DNA from: Rhodopseudomonas sp. BAL398
GTDB lineage: Bacteria; Pseudomonadota; Alphaproteobacteria; Rhizobiales; Xanthobacteraceae
Assembly (NCBI RefSeq): GCF_033001325.1
Contig: NZ_CP133111.1
Location: 2,666,001 to 2,730,000 of the forward strand
Length of the DNA: 64,000 bases
Reading direction: 5' to 3'
The notes beneath the pieces were generated by a model. That model worked only from the letters and a program-made list of their open reading frames with translations, had not been told where the DNA came from and searched no databases. Position numbers and translations under genes: made by a program. Positions 25,250 through 34,636 of the stretch are shown here, in pieces. How positions within the stretch are numbered: the stretch's first letter is position 1; the number at the start of each line of letters is the position of its first letter.

Positions 25250-27163
25250 TCACTTGTGGTTGGCTTGATATTCCGGAATGGCGGCTTTCAGGATCGCCAC
25301 GACGTTGGCCTGATCCAACCCCGCCATCGCGGCCTCCAGCGCGGTCAGCCAGTTTCGCAACTTGTCGAGCGGCAATTCGTTCGGCCGCGCCGCGACGATT
25401 CCCGCAATACCTATCTCGGTGAAGGGCTCCTGCTTGGCGAACAGGATTTCGTTGAGCCGTTCGCCGGGCCGGATTCCGGTGAAGGCGATATCAATATCGT
25501 AGCCAGGCTGTAATCCCGACAGGCGGATCATGCGCTCGGCGAGATCCACGATCTTGACCGGCTGCCCCATGCTGAGCACGAACACCGAAGCGTCGGAATG
25601 GTCCGGATTGAGCGCGTAGGTCGCAGCGGTGATGACGAGGTCGCAGGCCTCGCGGATGGTCATGAAGTAGCGCACCATATCCGGATGGGTCACCGTCACC
25701 GGCCCACCGGCTTCGATCTGCGCCTTGAATTTCGGCACTACTGATCCGTTCGAGGCCAGCACATTGCCGAAGCGAACCGAGATCAGCCGCATCGGCGGCT
25801 TGCCGTCGGCCCCCGCCAGCATTTCGCGGTCCATGCCCTGGCAATACATTTCGGCGAAGCGTTTGGTCAGGCCGAGCATCGACACCGGTTCGATCGCCTT
25901 GTCGGTCGAGATCATCACCATGGCCTCGGCGCGCGCGGCGCTGGCGGCATCGGCGACGTTGACGGAGCCGAAGATATTGGTTTTGACGCCCTCCTCCCAA
26001 TCCCGCTCCAGGATCGGCACATGCTTGAGCGCGGCGGCATGGAAGACGATGTCGGGCTTGAACTGCGCCATCAGCTGGAAGATCCGCTCACGATCGCGGA
26101 TGTCGGCGATATGGCCCTCGACGATGGTGCTGATCGCCTTGGCCGACAGTCTCTCAGTCGCGGCGTGCAGCGCCGGCTCGGAATTCTCGATCACCAGCAA
26201 ACGCGAGGCGCCGAAAGTGGTGACGCGGTCGCAGATCTCGTAGCCGATCGAGCCGCCGCCGCCGGTGACGACCACCGCCTTGCCCCTGAGCAGCCCCTCG
26301 AGGCGGGCATAGTCGATCTTGACGCTGGGGCGCAGCAGCAGATCCTCCACCGCCACCGGCGCCAAACGCGGCGTATCGCGGCTTTCTTCGAGTGACGGCA
26401 GCCGGCTGACCGCAAGACCGAGCTTGCGCGCGCGCATCAAGACAACTTCGGGCTGCGCATCGGCCTCGAACGCCGACGGCGTCATCACCACCCGTTCGAT
26501 CGGCTTGTTGCGGTTGGCGAAGTCGTCGACCACATTGGGCAGGTCATCGATCCCACCCAGTACAGGAATGCCACGAATGGTCTGGCCGCGATCGGATGCC
26601 GCGGACGACAGAATACCCACCGGCCACAGCCGTTTCACCGCCCCGCTCTCGATGCCGCGCAGGAACACTTCGACATCGGCGGCGCGACCGATCAGCAGGG
26701 TCGGCGCGGCATCCATCGCACGGGCCTGGTTGCGCGTTCTGGTGTAGCGAAAATACCGATAGGCAAGCCGCGAGCCGGAGAGGAAGAACACCTCGAGAAA
26801 CCAGTAGATGACGATCGTGGTCTTGCCGAGAAAGAAGGTGCCGTAGACATTCGGCGCGAGAAATATGTAGTCGAGCACCAACAGCGCGATGGTCAGAACG
26901 CTCGCGGCCCGCAGGATGTTGAGCAGGTCCGGAATCGAGATGAACCGCCATTTCGTGGTGGTCAGCTGAAACGCGTAGCAGACGAAGAAGCTGAACACGA
27001 CGAAGTAGGGCAAGATCTTCAGCAGCAGCGGCAGCCGGTCGAACAGGTTTTCGCCATCGAAGCGCAGGAAGAAGCTGAGCACCACCGCGATGGCGGTCAC
27101 CCCCGCGTCGTGAATCGCGATCAGCCAGTTTCGATAGGTGAATGACGAGATCCGGGCCATCAT
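25250..27163 (-). CDS. CapD/WbpM/FlaA1-type membrane nucleotide-sugar dehydratase/epimerase
   Basis: About 637 residues: four N-terminal transmembrane helices (residues roughly 10-120), a linker Rossmann-like domain, and a C-terminal SDR catalytic domain with TGGGGSIGYE (near 300) and ISTDKAIEPVSMLGLTKR. In that last motif Met replaces the usual catalytic Tyr (SMK triad), as in WbpM and FlaA1-type 4,6-dehydratases. It would make a keto-deoxy UDP-sugar such as the QuiNAc or bacillosamine precursor. Either of two adjacent ATGs (27163, 27160) may start it; the extension to 27331 overlaps hldE and is rejected. It lies 31 bases after hldE. Confidence 0.87.
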   Translation of the reverse strand: MMARISSFTYRNWLIAIHDAGVTAIAVVLSFFLRFDGENLFDRLPLLLKILPYFVVFSFFVCYAFQLTTTKWRFISIPDLLNILRAASVLTIALLVLDYIFLAPNVYGTFFLGKTTIVIYWFLEVFFLSGSRLAYRYFRYTRTRNQARAMDAAPTLLIGRAADVEVFLRGIESGAVKRLWPVGILSSAASDRGQTIRGIPVLGGIDDLPNVVDDFANRNKPIERVVMTPSAFEADAQPEVVLMRARKLGLAVSRLPSLEESRDTPRLAPVAVEDLLLRPSVKIDYARLEGLLRGKAVVVTGGGGSIGYEICDRVTTFGASRLLVIENSEPALHAATERLSAKAISTIVEGHIADIRDRERIFQLMAQFKPDIVFHAAALKHVPILERDWEEGVKTNIFGSVNVADAASAARAEAMVMISTDKAIEPVSMLGLTKRFAEMYCQGMDREMLAGADGKPPMRLISVRFGNVLASNGSVVPKFKAQIEAGGPVTVTHPDMVRYFMTIREACDLVITAATYALNPDHSDASVFVLSMGQPVKIVDLAERMIRLSGLQPGYDIDIAFTGIRPGERLNEILFAKQEPFTEIGIAGIVAARPNELPLDKLRNWLTALEAAMAGLDQANVVAILKAAIPEYQANHK

Positions 27164-27194
27164 TGGGCCTGCCGCCGTGTGGATCTGCACGTGA

Positions 27195-28667
27195 TCATGA
27201 TTGGCCCTCGCGGGCGCGCGCCACCAGCGCCGTCGTGCTCTGACCTGGCATGATATCGACCAGCATGACCACGCCGCCATTGGCGGTGACGATCTCGTGG
27301 CCGACCACCTGCTCGCGGCTGTAATCGCCACCCTTGACCAGGACGCTCGGCTCGATCCGGGTGATCAGCTTGAGCGGCGTATCCTCTTCGAAGATCACCA
27401 CGAGGTCGACGGCCTCCAGCGCCGCCAGCACCTCGGCGCGGGCACGTTCGTTCTGCACCGGACGGCCCTCGCCCTTCAGGCGTTTGACCGAGGCGTCGCT
27501 GTTCAGCCCGACGATCAGCCGATCGCAAGCGCCGCGCGCCGCGGTCAACACCTTGACGTGGCCGGGGTGCAGAATGTCGAAGCAGCCATTGGTGAATCCG
27601 ACGCGAAGTCCCTGATTGCGCCATTGCGCCAATTGCCTGTCGAGATCCCGAGCGCTCGCCGCGATCTTCTCTTCGGCAGCCAGGAAGGCGTGCGGCAGGA
27701 TCTTGCGCCGCAGCTCGTCCGGCGTCACCACGGCGGTCCCGTTCTTGCTGACCGCGACCGCCGCCGCGGCGCTCGCCGTGCGCATCGCGGTTTCCCAATC
27801 CGCTCCCGCCGCCAGCACCACCGCCAGCACCGCCGCGACCGTATCGCCGGCGCCGGAGACGTCGCGCACCTTGACCGGCAGCGCCGGCACGTGGATCGAT
27901 TCGCCGGCGCGCGGCACCAGCGTCATGCCGTCCTCGCTCTGCGTCACCAGCATCGCCTCGCATTGCGCAAAGCCGATCGCGTCGCGCGCCGCAGCGGCGA
28001 TGTCGGCCGGGCTGCTGGCGGCGCTGCGGGTTGCCGCGGCAAATTCCTTGCGGTTCGGCGTCAGCAGCGTGGCGCCGCGATAGATCGCGAAATTGGCGCT
28101 CTTGGGGTCGACGATCACCCGCTTGCCGAGCTTGCGCGCGGCTTCGATGACGCAGGCGATCACCCGCGCCGACAACACCCCCTTGGCGTAATCCGACAAC
28201 AGCACGATGTCGGCCCGCGCCAGTTGCGGCAGGATGGTGTCGATCAGCAATTGTTCGATCGCGCCCGAGGCCGGCGCCGAAATCTCCCAATCCGCACGCA
28301 GCATGTGGGTCGAGAAATGCTCCGACACGAAGCGCACCTTGCGGGTGGTCGGTCGCGCCGGATCGTGCACCAGCAGCGGCTCGATCAGGCGCTCCTTTGC
28401 CAATTCGGTCGCCAGGATCGTGCCGGCGGCGTCCTCGCCGATCAGGCCGACGAAGATGCAGCGCGCGCCGAGCGCGGCGACGTTGCGCGCAACATTGCCG
28501 GCGCCCCCGATATTGATTTCACTGCGCTGCACCGCGATCACCGGCGCCGGAGCTTCCGGCGAGATCCGCGAGACGTCGCCATAGACGAATTCGTCGAGCA
28601 TCAGATCGCCGACGCACAGCACGGTCTGGCGGGCAATCGCTTGCGACAGGGCATCAAAATCGAACAT
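27195..28667 (-). CDS. hldE: bifunctional heptose-7-phosphate kinase / heptose-1-phosphate adenylyltransferase
   Basis: HldE (RfaE) provides two steps of ADP-heptose synthesis: D-glycero-beta-D-manno-heptose 7-phosphate to the 1,7-bisphosphate, and later the 1-phosphate to ADP-heptose. The 490 residues join a ribokinase-type domain (1 to about 320, with [12 protein letters not shown] and [13 protein letters not shown]) to a cytidylyltransferase-type domain (about 350-490, with [13 protein letters not shown] and [11 protein letters not shown]). Length matches fused HldE proteins. ATG 28667 is chosen over an unsupported extension to 28829. It follows hldD by 25 bases. Confidence 0.92.
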   Translation of the reverse strand: MFDFDALSQAIARQTVLCVGDLMLDEFVYGDVSRISPEAPAPVIAVQRSEINIGGAGNVARNVAALGARCIFVGLIGEDAAGTILATELAKERLIEPLLVHDPARPTTRKVRFVSEHFSTHMLRADWEISAPASGAIEQLLIDTILPQLARADIVLLSDYAKGVLSARVIACVIEAARKLGKRVIVDPKSANFAIYRGATLLTPNRKEFAAATRSAASSPADIAAAARDAIGFAQCEAMLVTQSEDGMTLVPRAGESIHVPALPVKVRDVSGAGDTVAAVLAVVLAAGADWETAMRTASAAAAVAVSKNGTAVVTPDELRRKILPHAFLAAEEKIAASARDLDRQLAQWRNQGLRVGFTNGCFDILHPGHVKVLTAARGACDRLIVGLNSDASVKRLKGEGRPVQNERARAEVLAALEAVDLVVIFEEDTPLKLITRIEPSVLVKGGDYSREQVVGHEIVTANGGVVMLVDIMPGQSTTALVARAREGQS

Positions 28668-28692
28668 CAAGAACCATATTGTTGGGACGCAA

Positions 28693-29673
28693 TCATCGGA
28701 AGCGGTCGGCGGCGTCGAGAAAGCCTTTGACGTAGGAATCGACCGCATCTTCGAGCGGCGTGAAGCCGCCATTATATCCCGCGCTGCGCAACCGATCGCC
28801 TTCGCTTTGCGTGAAATACTGATAGGCACCGCGAATCTGCGGCGGCATGTCGATGTATTCGATATTCGGCTGGCTGCCGAGCGCCGAATAGGCCGCCAGT
28901 ATCAGATCGCGGAAACTGCGCGCCTGCCCGGTCCCGACATTGAAGATGCCGCTGACCGAGGGGCTCGCCAGCAGCCACATCATCACCCGCACCACGTCGT
29001 CGACATAGATGAAGTCGCGGCGCTGGTCGCCATCGGCGATACCCTCGCGATGCGACTTGAACAATTGCACGACCTGACCCGACTTGATGTCGTCGAAGCG
29101 CTTGGCCAGCACGCTCATCATCGAGCCCTTGTGGTATTCGTTCGGGCCGAACACGTTGAAGAATTTCAACCCGGCCCATTGCGGCGGCATTTTCTCACCA
29201 CGCGCGACACGTTCGGCGACCGCCAGATCGAACAGATGCTTGCTCCAGCCATAGAGATTCATCGGCCGCAGCTGCTTCATCGCCTGCAGCGAGGGATCGT
29301 CCTGAAAGCCTTGCGCGCCGTCCCCATAGGTCGACGCCGACGAGGCGTAGATCAGCGGCGTCGCATTGGCGGTGCACCAGTCCAACAGCCGCATCGACAG
29401 CCGGAAATTGGTTTCGATCACCAGATCGCCGTCGGTCGCGGTGGTTTCCGAGATCGCGCCGAGATGCACGATGGCGTCGAGCCGGCGTCCCTGCAGCCAA
29501 TCCATCAGTTCGGCCGGCGGCACGATATCGGCGAGCTGACGCTTGGCGAGGTTCCGCCATTTGCCCTCATGCCCCAGAAAGTCGCAGACCACCACATCGG
29601 CGCGGCCGGCGTCATTCAACGCGGCAACGACGTTCGATCCGATAAAACCGGCAGCTCCGGTCACCAGCAGCAT
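28693..29673 (-). CDS. hldD: ADP-L-glycero-D-manno-heptose-6-epimerase
   Basis: Last enzyme of the heptose pathway: epimerises ADP-D,D-heptose to ADP-L,D-heptose. The 326-residue extended SDR has [15 protein letters not shown] at the N-terminus, [11 protein letters not shown], the YGWSKHLFD catalytic Tyr/Lys and the family-specific [19 protein letters not shown] 29673 has GGGGA six bases before it. First gene of the minus-strand run hldD-hldE-capD-like, and divergent from the waaF-like gene across 184 bases that must contain both promoters. Confidence 0.92.
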   Translation of the reverse strand: MLLVTGAAGFIGSNVVAALNDAGRADVVVCDFLGHEGKWRNLAKRQLADIVPPAELMDWLQGRRLDAIVHLGAISETTATDGDLVIETNFRLSMRLLDWCTANATPLIYASSASTYGDGAQGFQDDPSLQAMKQLRPMNLYGWSKHLFDLAVAERVARGEKMPPQWAGLKFFNVFGPNEYHKGSMMSVLAKRFDDIKSGQVVQLFKSHREGIADGDQRRDFIYVDDVVRVMMWLLASPSVSGIFNVGTGQARSFRDLILAAYSALGSQPNIEYIDMPPQIRGAYQYFTQSEGDRLRSAGYNGGFTPLEDAVDSYVKGFLDAADRFR

Positions 29674-29857
29674 GATATCCCCGTCACGATTGTGCGGTGC
29701 CACCTTTGCCCCAGTCCGGTTCGGCAGGCAACTTGAAGTCTGGGGTGCCGCGGGCGGACGCTTGCGCGGAAATCACGGCTGGACGAAGGCCGGCGTAGGC
29801 GTTAACCGGCTGTCTCGCATCAGGCCGCAGCTGCGCCAGCCCCAACCAGACCAAATA

Positions 29858-30934
29858 ATGAATTATGCTTCATTAAAATCCGACTTGGCAGATGCAGCCG
29901 ACCGCTCCCTGACCAGCCCGGTGCTGCTGATTCCCTATATGTGGATCGGCGATTTCGTCCGCTGCCACACCGTGGTTCGGGTCCTGAAGGATCGCTGGCC
30001 GCAACGCCCGGTCGACGTCCTGACCACGAGTCTGTGCGCGCCGCTGGTGGATTACATGCCGGGCGTCCGCCGGGGCATCGTCTGGGATTTGCCGCGCAGC
30101 CGGATCGCCATTGCCGAGCAGCGGGCGCTGGCGGCGACGCTGCGCGAGCAGCATTATGGCGACGCGCTGGTGATGCCACGCACGTTCAAGTCTACCATTG
30201 CGCCGCTTTTGGCTGGCATTCCCAACCGCACCGGCTTTGTCGGCGAATTGCGGATCGGGATGCTGAACGACTGGCGCTGGGGCGAAAAGGCGCTGCCCCG
30301 GATGGTCGACCGCTGCGCCGCGCTGGCGCTGCCGGCGGGAATCGAGCTGCCGATGGACTGGCCGGCGCCGCAGCTGGTGGTTCCAGCGGCCGACATCGCC
30401 GCCTGGCGGCAGGCCAACGGGCTTGGCGACCGCCCCGCGGTCGCGCTGGCGCCCGGCGCGGTCGGGCCGTCGAAACGCTGGACCTCTTATACCGAGGCGG
30501 CACGCGCGCTGGCGCAGCGCGGCTTTGACGTCTGGATCGTCGGCGGCCCCGGCGAAACCGCGCAGGCCACCGAGATCGTCGCCGCGGCCGGCCCGCGGGT
30601 CCGCGACCTGACCGGAACCGACCTGCGCAACGGCATTCTGGCGCTGGCGGCAGCCAATCTGGTGATTTCCAACGATTCCGGCCTGCTGCATGTGGCGGCC
30701 GCGATCGGCACCCCGACCATCGGCATTTTCGGGCCGACCAGCCCCTGGCATTATGCGCCGCTCAATCCGGTCGAAGCCGTGATCGAGACCAAGACCGATG
30801 TGCCCTGCCGGCCCTGCCATAAGCCGACCTGCCGCATGCAGCATCATCGCTGCATGCGCGACATTCCGGTCGAAGCCGTCACAGAACCGGCGTTCCGCGC
30901 CCTGGAAGCGGCCGGGCTGAAGCCGACGCGCTAA
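29858..30934 (+). CDS. waaF: LPS heptosyltransferase (WaaF/RfaF-like, GT9)
   Basis: GT9 glycosyltransferase of 358 residues, expected to add the second L,D-heptose of the LPS inner core at the cytoplasmic face. The N-terminal VLLIPYMWIGDFVRCHTVVRVLKDRWP, the donor-side ALAPGAVGPSKRW, and NDSGLLHVAAAIGTPTIGIFGPTSPWHYAP fit WaaF. A C-terminal Cys cluster PCRPCHKPTC is also typical. ATG 29858 is chosen; the upstream in-frame extension is antisense to hldD. The choice of WaaF over another GT9 member is by similarity only. Confidence 0.85.
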   Translation: MNYASLKSDLADAADRSLTSPVLLIPYMWIGDFVRCHTVVRVLKDRWPQRPVDVLTTSLCAPLVDYMPGVRRGIVWDLPRSRIAIAEQRALAATLREQHYGDALVMPRTFKSTIAPLLAGIPNRTGFVGELRIGMLNDWRWGEKALPRMVDRCAALALPAGIELPMDWPAPQLVVPAADIAAWRQANGLGDRPAVALAPGAVGPSKRWTSYTEAARALAQRGFDVWIVGGPGETAQATEIVAAAGPRVRDLTGTDLRNGILALAAANLVISNDSGLLHVAAAIGTPTIGIFGPTSPWHYAPLNPVEAVIETKTDVPCRPCHKPTCRMQHHRCMRDIPVEAVTEPAFRALEAAGLKPTR

Positions 30935-31032
30935 AGCACGATCCCGAAAAATGGATCCCGGTTTTCGGAAAAGATCATGATCAAACAAGAAGCTAGAGCG
31001 GGATGACGATTCGAAGATGAGTCATCCTGCTC
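30935..31032. repeat. R2 intergenic repeat (palindromic)
   Basis: Starts directly after the waaF-like stop. Left part contains GATCCCGAAAAATGG and GGTTTTCGGAAAAGATCATG, a sequence common between genes in Bradyrhizobium and Rhodopseudomonas. Right part is an imperfect palindrome, GAGCGGGATGAC against GTCATCCTGCTC. Only this copy is seen in the window. It fills most of the gap before gmhA. Confidence 0.6.
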
Positions 31033-31103
31033 GAGGACCATCGCTTGCACCTGCCGGCCCTGCGCATTACCAGTGCCGGCAACATTCATGGTTCAGGTGC
31101 GAC

Positions 31104-31709
31104 GTGAGCAACGACCCGATTGCGGCCCATTTCCAGAATTCGCTCGCAGGCCTGACCGTGGCTGCGGCCGATCCTGCGCTACAGGTGATCTGCCACGCCA
31201 TCGCGGCGGCCGCCGTCGCGGCGCTGCGCGATGGCCGCAAGCTGCTGATCGCCGGCAATGGCGGCAGCGCTGCCGACGCGCAGCACATCGCCGCCGAAAT
31301 CGTCGGCCGTTACAAGCTGGAGCGGCGCGCCTGGCCGGCGATCGCGCTGACCACCGACACCTCGGTGCTGACCGCGATTACCAATGATTACGGCTTCGAG
31401 CAGGTGTTTTCCCGCCAGATCCAGGGCTTGGGTCAAAGCGGCGACGTGTTCTGGGGATTGTCGACCTCGGGAAAATCGCCGAACGTTCTGGCCGCGCTGC
31501 GCGTCGCGCGCGAGCAGGGCCTGGTGACCGTGGGATTCACCGGCAGCAAAGGCACGGCGATGGCGGCGCATTGCGATCATCTGCTGGTGGCGCCAAGCGA
31601 CGACACCCCGGTGATCCAGCAGATACATCTGATGGCCGCGCATGCGATCTGCGATCAGATCGAACGGGCGATGATCGACGCCGGCACCAAGGCAAGTGCC
31701 AAAGCATGA
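31104..31709 (+). CDS. gmhA: sedoheptulose-7-phosphate isomerase
   Basis: SIS-fold isomerase (201 residues) making D-glycero-D-manno-heptose 7-phosphate, the first step of ADP-heptose synthesis. It shows [44 protein letters not shown] and [15 protein letters not shown], with the C-terminal [17 protein letters not shown]. The likely start is GTG at 31104, which places the conserved N-terminus ([12 protein letters not shown]) correctly; the longer frame from 31017 runs into the repeat. Its stop overlaps gmhB (ATGA). Confidence 0.9.
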   Translation: MSNDPIAAHFQNSLAGLTVAAADPALQVICHAIAAAAVAALRDGRKLLIAGNGGSAADAQHIAAEIVGRYKLERRAWPAIALTTDTSVLTAITNDYGFEQVFSRQIQGLGQSGDVFWGLSTSGKSPNVLAALRVAREQGLVTVGFTGSKGTAMAAHCDHLLVAPSDDTPVIQQIHLMAAHAICDQIERAMIDAGTKASAKA

Positions 31710-32251
31710 GCGGACCCGACACGCCGCAGCGCAAGCCTGCCGCGTTTCTCGATCGCGATGGCGTCATCAATTACGACGACCATTATATCGGCACGCCCGA
31801 ACGGATCCGCTGGATGCCGGGCGCGGCCGAAGCGATCCGCCGCTTGAACCAGGCCGGCTATCTGGTCTTCATCATTTCCAACCAGTCCGGCGTGGCGCGC
31901 GGCATGTTCAGCGAAGCCGATGTCGAGGCCTTGCACCGCTGGATGCTGTCCGAACTCGCCGGCCAGAGCGCGCGGATCGATGATGTGCGGTTCTGCCCCT
32001 ATCATCCGGACGCGACAGTGGCGGCCTATCGCCGCGACAGCGAGCATCGCAAGCCGAAACCCGGCATGATCCTCGATCTGCTGAAGAGCTGGCCGGTGGC
32101 GCTGGACGGCAGTTTCCTGATCGGCGACAAGCAAACCGACCTCGACGCCGGTAAGGCCGCGGGCGTTCCCGGCTATCTGTTCGAAGGTGGCAACCTCGAT
32201 GATTTCGTTGCGCGCGTGCTTGCCGATCAGCAAGGTCGCGCGACGCGCTAG
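31706..32251 (+). CDS. gmhB: heptose-1,7-bisphosphate 7-phosphatase
   Basis: HAD-family phosphatase of 181 residues removing the 7-phosphate of D-glycero-beta-D-manno-heptose 1,7-bisphosphate. It shows [11 protein letters not shown] (nucleophile D16, acid/base D18), [12 protein letters not shown], the zinc-loop-like CPYHPD segment and [12 protein letters not shown]. The ATG overlaps the gmhA stop (ATGA), so the two are coupled. It is followed at once by the R3 repeat with a strong palindrome and the convergent waaC-like gene. Confidence 0.9.
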   Translation: MSGPDTPQRKPAAFLDRDGVINYDDHYIGTPERIRWMPGAAEAIRRLNQAGYLVFIISNQSGVARGMFSEADVEALHRWMLSELAGQSARIDDVRFCPYHPDATVAAYRRDSEHRKPKPGMILDLLKSWPVALDGSFLIGDKQTDLDAGKAAGVPGYLFEGGNLDDFVARVLADQQGRATR

Positions 32252-32352
32252 AGAGCGTTTTCGAGCGAAGTGGGTACCGGTTCGCGTGAAGAAAACGCGT
32301 CGAAATAAGAATCTAAAGCTCCGGTTCTGATCTATCAGAACCGGAGCTTTAG
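32252..32352. repeat. R3 intergenic repeat, copy 1
   Basis: Starts at the gmhB stop with AGAGCGTTTTCGAGCGAAGT and continues through GGTTCGCGTGAAGAAAACGCGTC into a perfect palindrome at its right end. A second copy lies at 42997-43097; the first 60 bases of the two are nearly identical. Both copies abut gene ends. Confidence 0.7.
32313..32352. terminator. perfect 19-bp palindrome between convergent gmhB and waaC-like genes
   Basis: Arms CTAAAGCTCCGGTTCTGAT and its exact reverse complement are separated by two bases. The waaC-like stop codon lies in the right arm. The position between two convergent genes and the A/T-flanked stem suggest a bidirectional terminator, here made from the end of the R3 repeat. 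Confidence 0.65.
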
Positions 32353-33293
32353 CCAAGCAGCGCTTGCGCCGCGGCGATCGTCTGCGGCGCCGACGGACCG
32401 CCGGTTTTACCGCCGAGCACGCTCATCGCGCCGCTGCCGACCGGTCCGGTTAGGCCCGGATCGGTGCTGACAAAGATCGCCACCAGCGGCACCCGATAGG
32501 CGGCCGCCAGATGCAGCAATCCGGTGTCGACGCCGATCACCAGCGCCGCATTGGCGATCACCTGCGCGGTGGCGTCGAGCCGCTGCCGCGCCAGAACCCG
32601 GCTGCCATCGATGGCGTGGCACAGCCGTTCGCTGAGCAACCGCTCCTTCTCGGTGCCCCAGGGCAGCACCACGTCGACCCCCCGGCCCCGCAGCCAGCGA
32701 CCGGTTTCGATCCAGTCGGACTCGCGCCATTCCTTGGCCACGCGGGAGGTGCCATGCAGCAGCACCGCGTAAGGCGGCGCATCGGAACGCTGCGGCTTGA
32801 TCAGCCCGTAATCGACCTCGGCCGGCGGCTGATAGCCCAACGCCAAACCGGTCAGCAACCGATTGCGCGTCACCGCATGCAGATCGCGCCCCACCGCGTG
32901 GGTGACGTCATAAAACCGCGCAGCGAGCGGCTCGCGGATGCTGGCCGCATCATAGCCGTGATGCTCGCCCGTTGCGCTCCACGCAATCAGCGCCGAGCGG
33001 ATCAACCCCTGGGTATCGATCACCTTATCGAATCGTCCCCGCCGCAACCGCGACCGGAATTCTGCGATTTCCCGCCAGATCGATCGTTGCAATAGCTGCG
33101 AGCGCCAGCGCCGCGTCGCCACCGGAATCACCTCGGCGATCGCCGGATGCAGTCGCGCCAGCGGCGCGAACGCCTCCTCCACCACCCAGGTCATGCGCAG
33201 CTCCGGACGCAGACGCGCCGCATCGGTGATCGCAGGCATTTGATGCACCACGTCGCCGAGCGAGGATGTTTTCACAATGAGAATGTTGGTCAT
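32349..33293 (-). CDS. waaC: LPS heptosyltransferase I (WaaC/RfaC-like, GT9)
   Basis: GT9 enzyme of 314 residues that would add the first heptose to Kdo. It begins MTNILIVKTSSLGDVVHQMPAITDA, the diagnostic WaaC N-terminus, and has HGTSRVAKEWRESDWIETGR and VIGVDTGLLHLAAAYRVPLVAIF. Length fits WaaC (about 320). ATG 33293 is chosen; the extension to 33536 is antisense to the galE leader. Divergent from galE with about 200 bases between. Confidence 0.9.
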   Translation of the reverse strand: MTNILIVKTSSLGDVVHQMPAITDAARLRPELRMTWVVEEAFAPLARLHPAIAEVIPVATRRWRSQLLQRSIWREIAEFRSRLRRGRFDKVIDTQGLIRSALIAWSATGEHHGYDAASIREPLAARFYDVTHAVGRDLHAVTRNRLLTGLALGYQPPAEVDYGLIKPQRSDAPPYAVLLHGTSRVAKEWRESDWIETGRWLRGRGVDVVLPWGTEKERLLSERLCHAIDGSRVLARQRLDATAQVIANAALVIGVDTGLLHLAAAYRVPLVAIFVSTDPGLTGPVGSGAMSVLGGKTGGPSAPQTIAAAQALLG

Positions 33294-33491
33294 CGAAATC
33301 GCGGCCGCCACAGGGTCGGAACTCGTTACAGTTTGGCAACCATAATGTCGATTCCCCCGCGCGGAGGCGCGAAATCTGACCAATGGTCGGCGGCGATAAC
33401 CGCATTTGCATGGTTGATCGGCCAAGCTCGGCCAAATTGCTCGCGACGCGACGCCTTGAATCCGCGGGCTTTTCACGGGGGGTTCATCAGC

Positions 33492-34505
33492 ATGACCGTG
33501 CTGGTCACCGGCGGGGCCGGTTATATTGGAAGTCACACTGTCCTGGCGTTGGCGGAGGCCGGCGAAAGCGTGGTGGTGATCGATAATCTGTCTACCGGCT
33601 TTTCCGCGTCATTGCCCGAAGGCGTTCCCCTGTTCATCGGCGATGCCGCCGACGAGAATCTGGTCGAAGGCGTGATCGCCTCGCACAGTGTCGACGCCAT
33701 CATCCATTTGGCCGGCTCCGTCATCGTCTCGGAATCGATGCGCGATCCGCTGGGCTATTACCGCAACAACACCATGACCACGCGCAGCCTGCTCAACGCC
33801 GCAACCAGATGCGGCATCAAGCGCTTCATCTTCTCCTCGACCGCCGCGGTCTACGGCAATCCCGAACAGATCCCGGTGCCCGAACAGGCGCCGACCCGGC
33901 CGCTGTCGCCCTATGGCTGCTCGAAGCTGATGAGCGAGATCATGCTGCACGACACCGCCGCCGCCCATGGCATGAATTACGTGACGCTGCGCTACTTCAA
34001 CGTCGCGGGCGCCGATCCGCGGGCGCGGATCGGGCTGTCGACACCGGGCGCCACCCATCTGATGAAGATCGCAGTCGAAGCCGCCACCGGCCAGCGCAGC
34101 AATATCGAGTTGTTCGGAACCGACTATCCCACCCCTGACGGCAGCTGCATCCGCGATTTCATCCATGTCAGCGACCTGGCGCAGGCCCATGGCGCCGCCT
34201 TGTCCTATCTGCGCGATGGCGGCGGGCCGGTGACGCTGAATTGCGGCTATGGCCGCGGCTATTCGGTGATCGAGACCATAGAGGCGGTGCGGCGCGCCGC
34301 CGGCCGCAATTTCGCGGTGGTTTGCGCCGAGCGCCGGCCGGGCGACATCATGACCATGGTGGCAGACACCAGCCGGATTCGCGCGACGCTGGACTGGACC
34401 CCGCAATTCGACGATCTGGACACCATCGCCGCCCACGCGCTGGCCTGGGAAGACCGGCTGCTGGCGCAGCGCAATGCCGGTGAACTGCTGGCGATGATCG
34501 CCTGA
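33492..34505 (+). CDS. galE: UDP-glucose 4-epimerase
   Basis: Extended SDR of 337 residues interconverting UDP-glucose and UDP-galactose. It shows VLVTGGAGYIGSHTVLALAE (4-23), IDNLSTGF, FSSTAAVYGNPEQIP, the catalytic SPYGCSKLMSE and YFNVAGADPRARIG. All features agree with GalE, and the length is normal. It feeds galactose units to surface glycans together with the neighbouring LPS genes. It is followed after 131 bases by the ABC exporter on the same strand; that gap shows no clear structure. Confidence 0.9.
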   Translation: MTVLVTGGAGYIGSHTVLALAEAGESVVVIDNLSTGFSASLPEGVPLFIGDAADENLVEGVIASHSVDAIIHLAGSVIVSESMRDPLGYYRNNTMTTRSLLNAATRCGIKRFIFSSTAAVYGNPEQIPVPEQAPTRPLSPYGCSKLMSEIMLHDTAAAHGMNYVTLRYFNVAGADPRARIGLSTPGATHLMKIAVEAATGQRSNIELFGTDYPTPDGSCIRDFIHVSDLAQAHGAALSYLRDGGGPVTLNCGYGRGYSVIETIEAVRRAAGRNFAVVCAERRPGDIMTMVADTSRIRATLDWTPQFDDLDTIAAHALAWEDRLLAQRNAGELLAMIA

Positions 34506-34636
34506 GGCCGGTGTTCCGGCCGGTTTTGGCTTGAAAAACCCGCCCATAGGGGGCAAGGAGACCTCCAAGTCAACGCTGACGCGCGGGCGGATTCCTGCTT
34601 TGCGCTGTCAATCTTTGCGCTGCCAATGGGACGCGG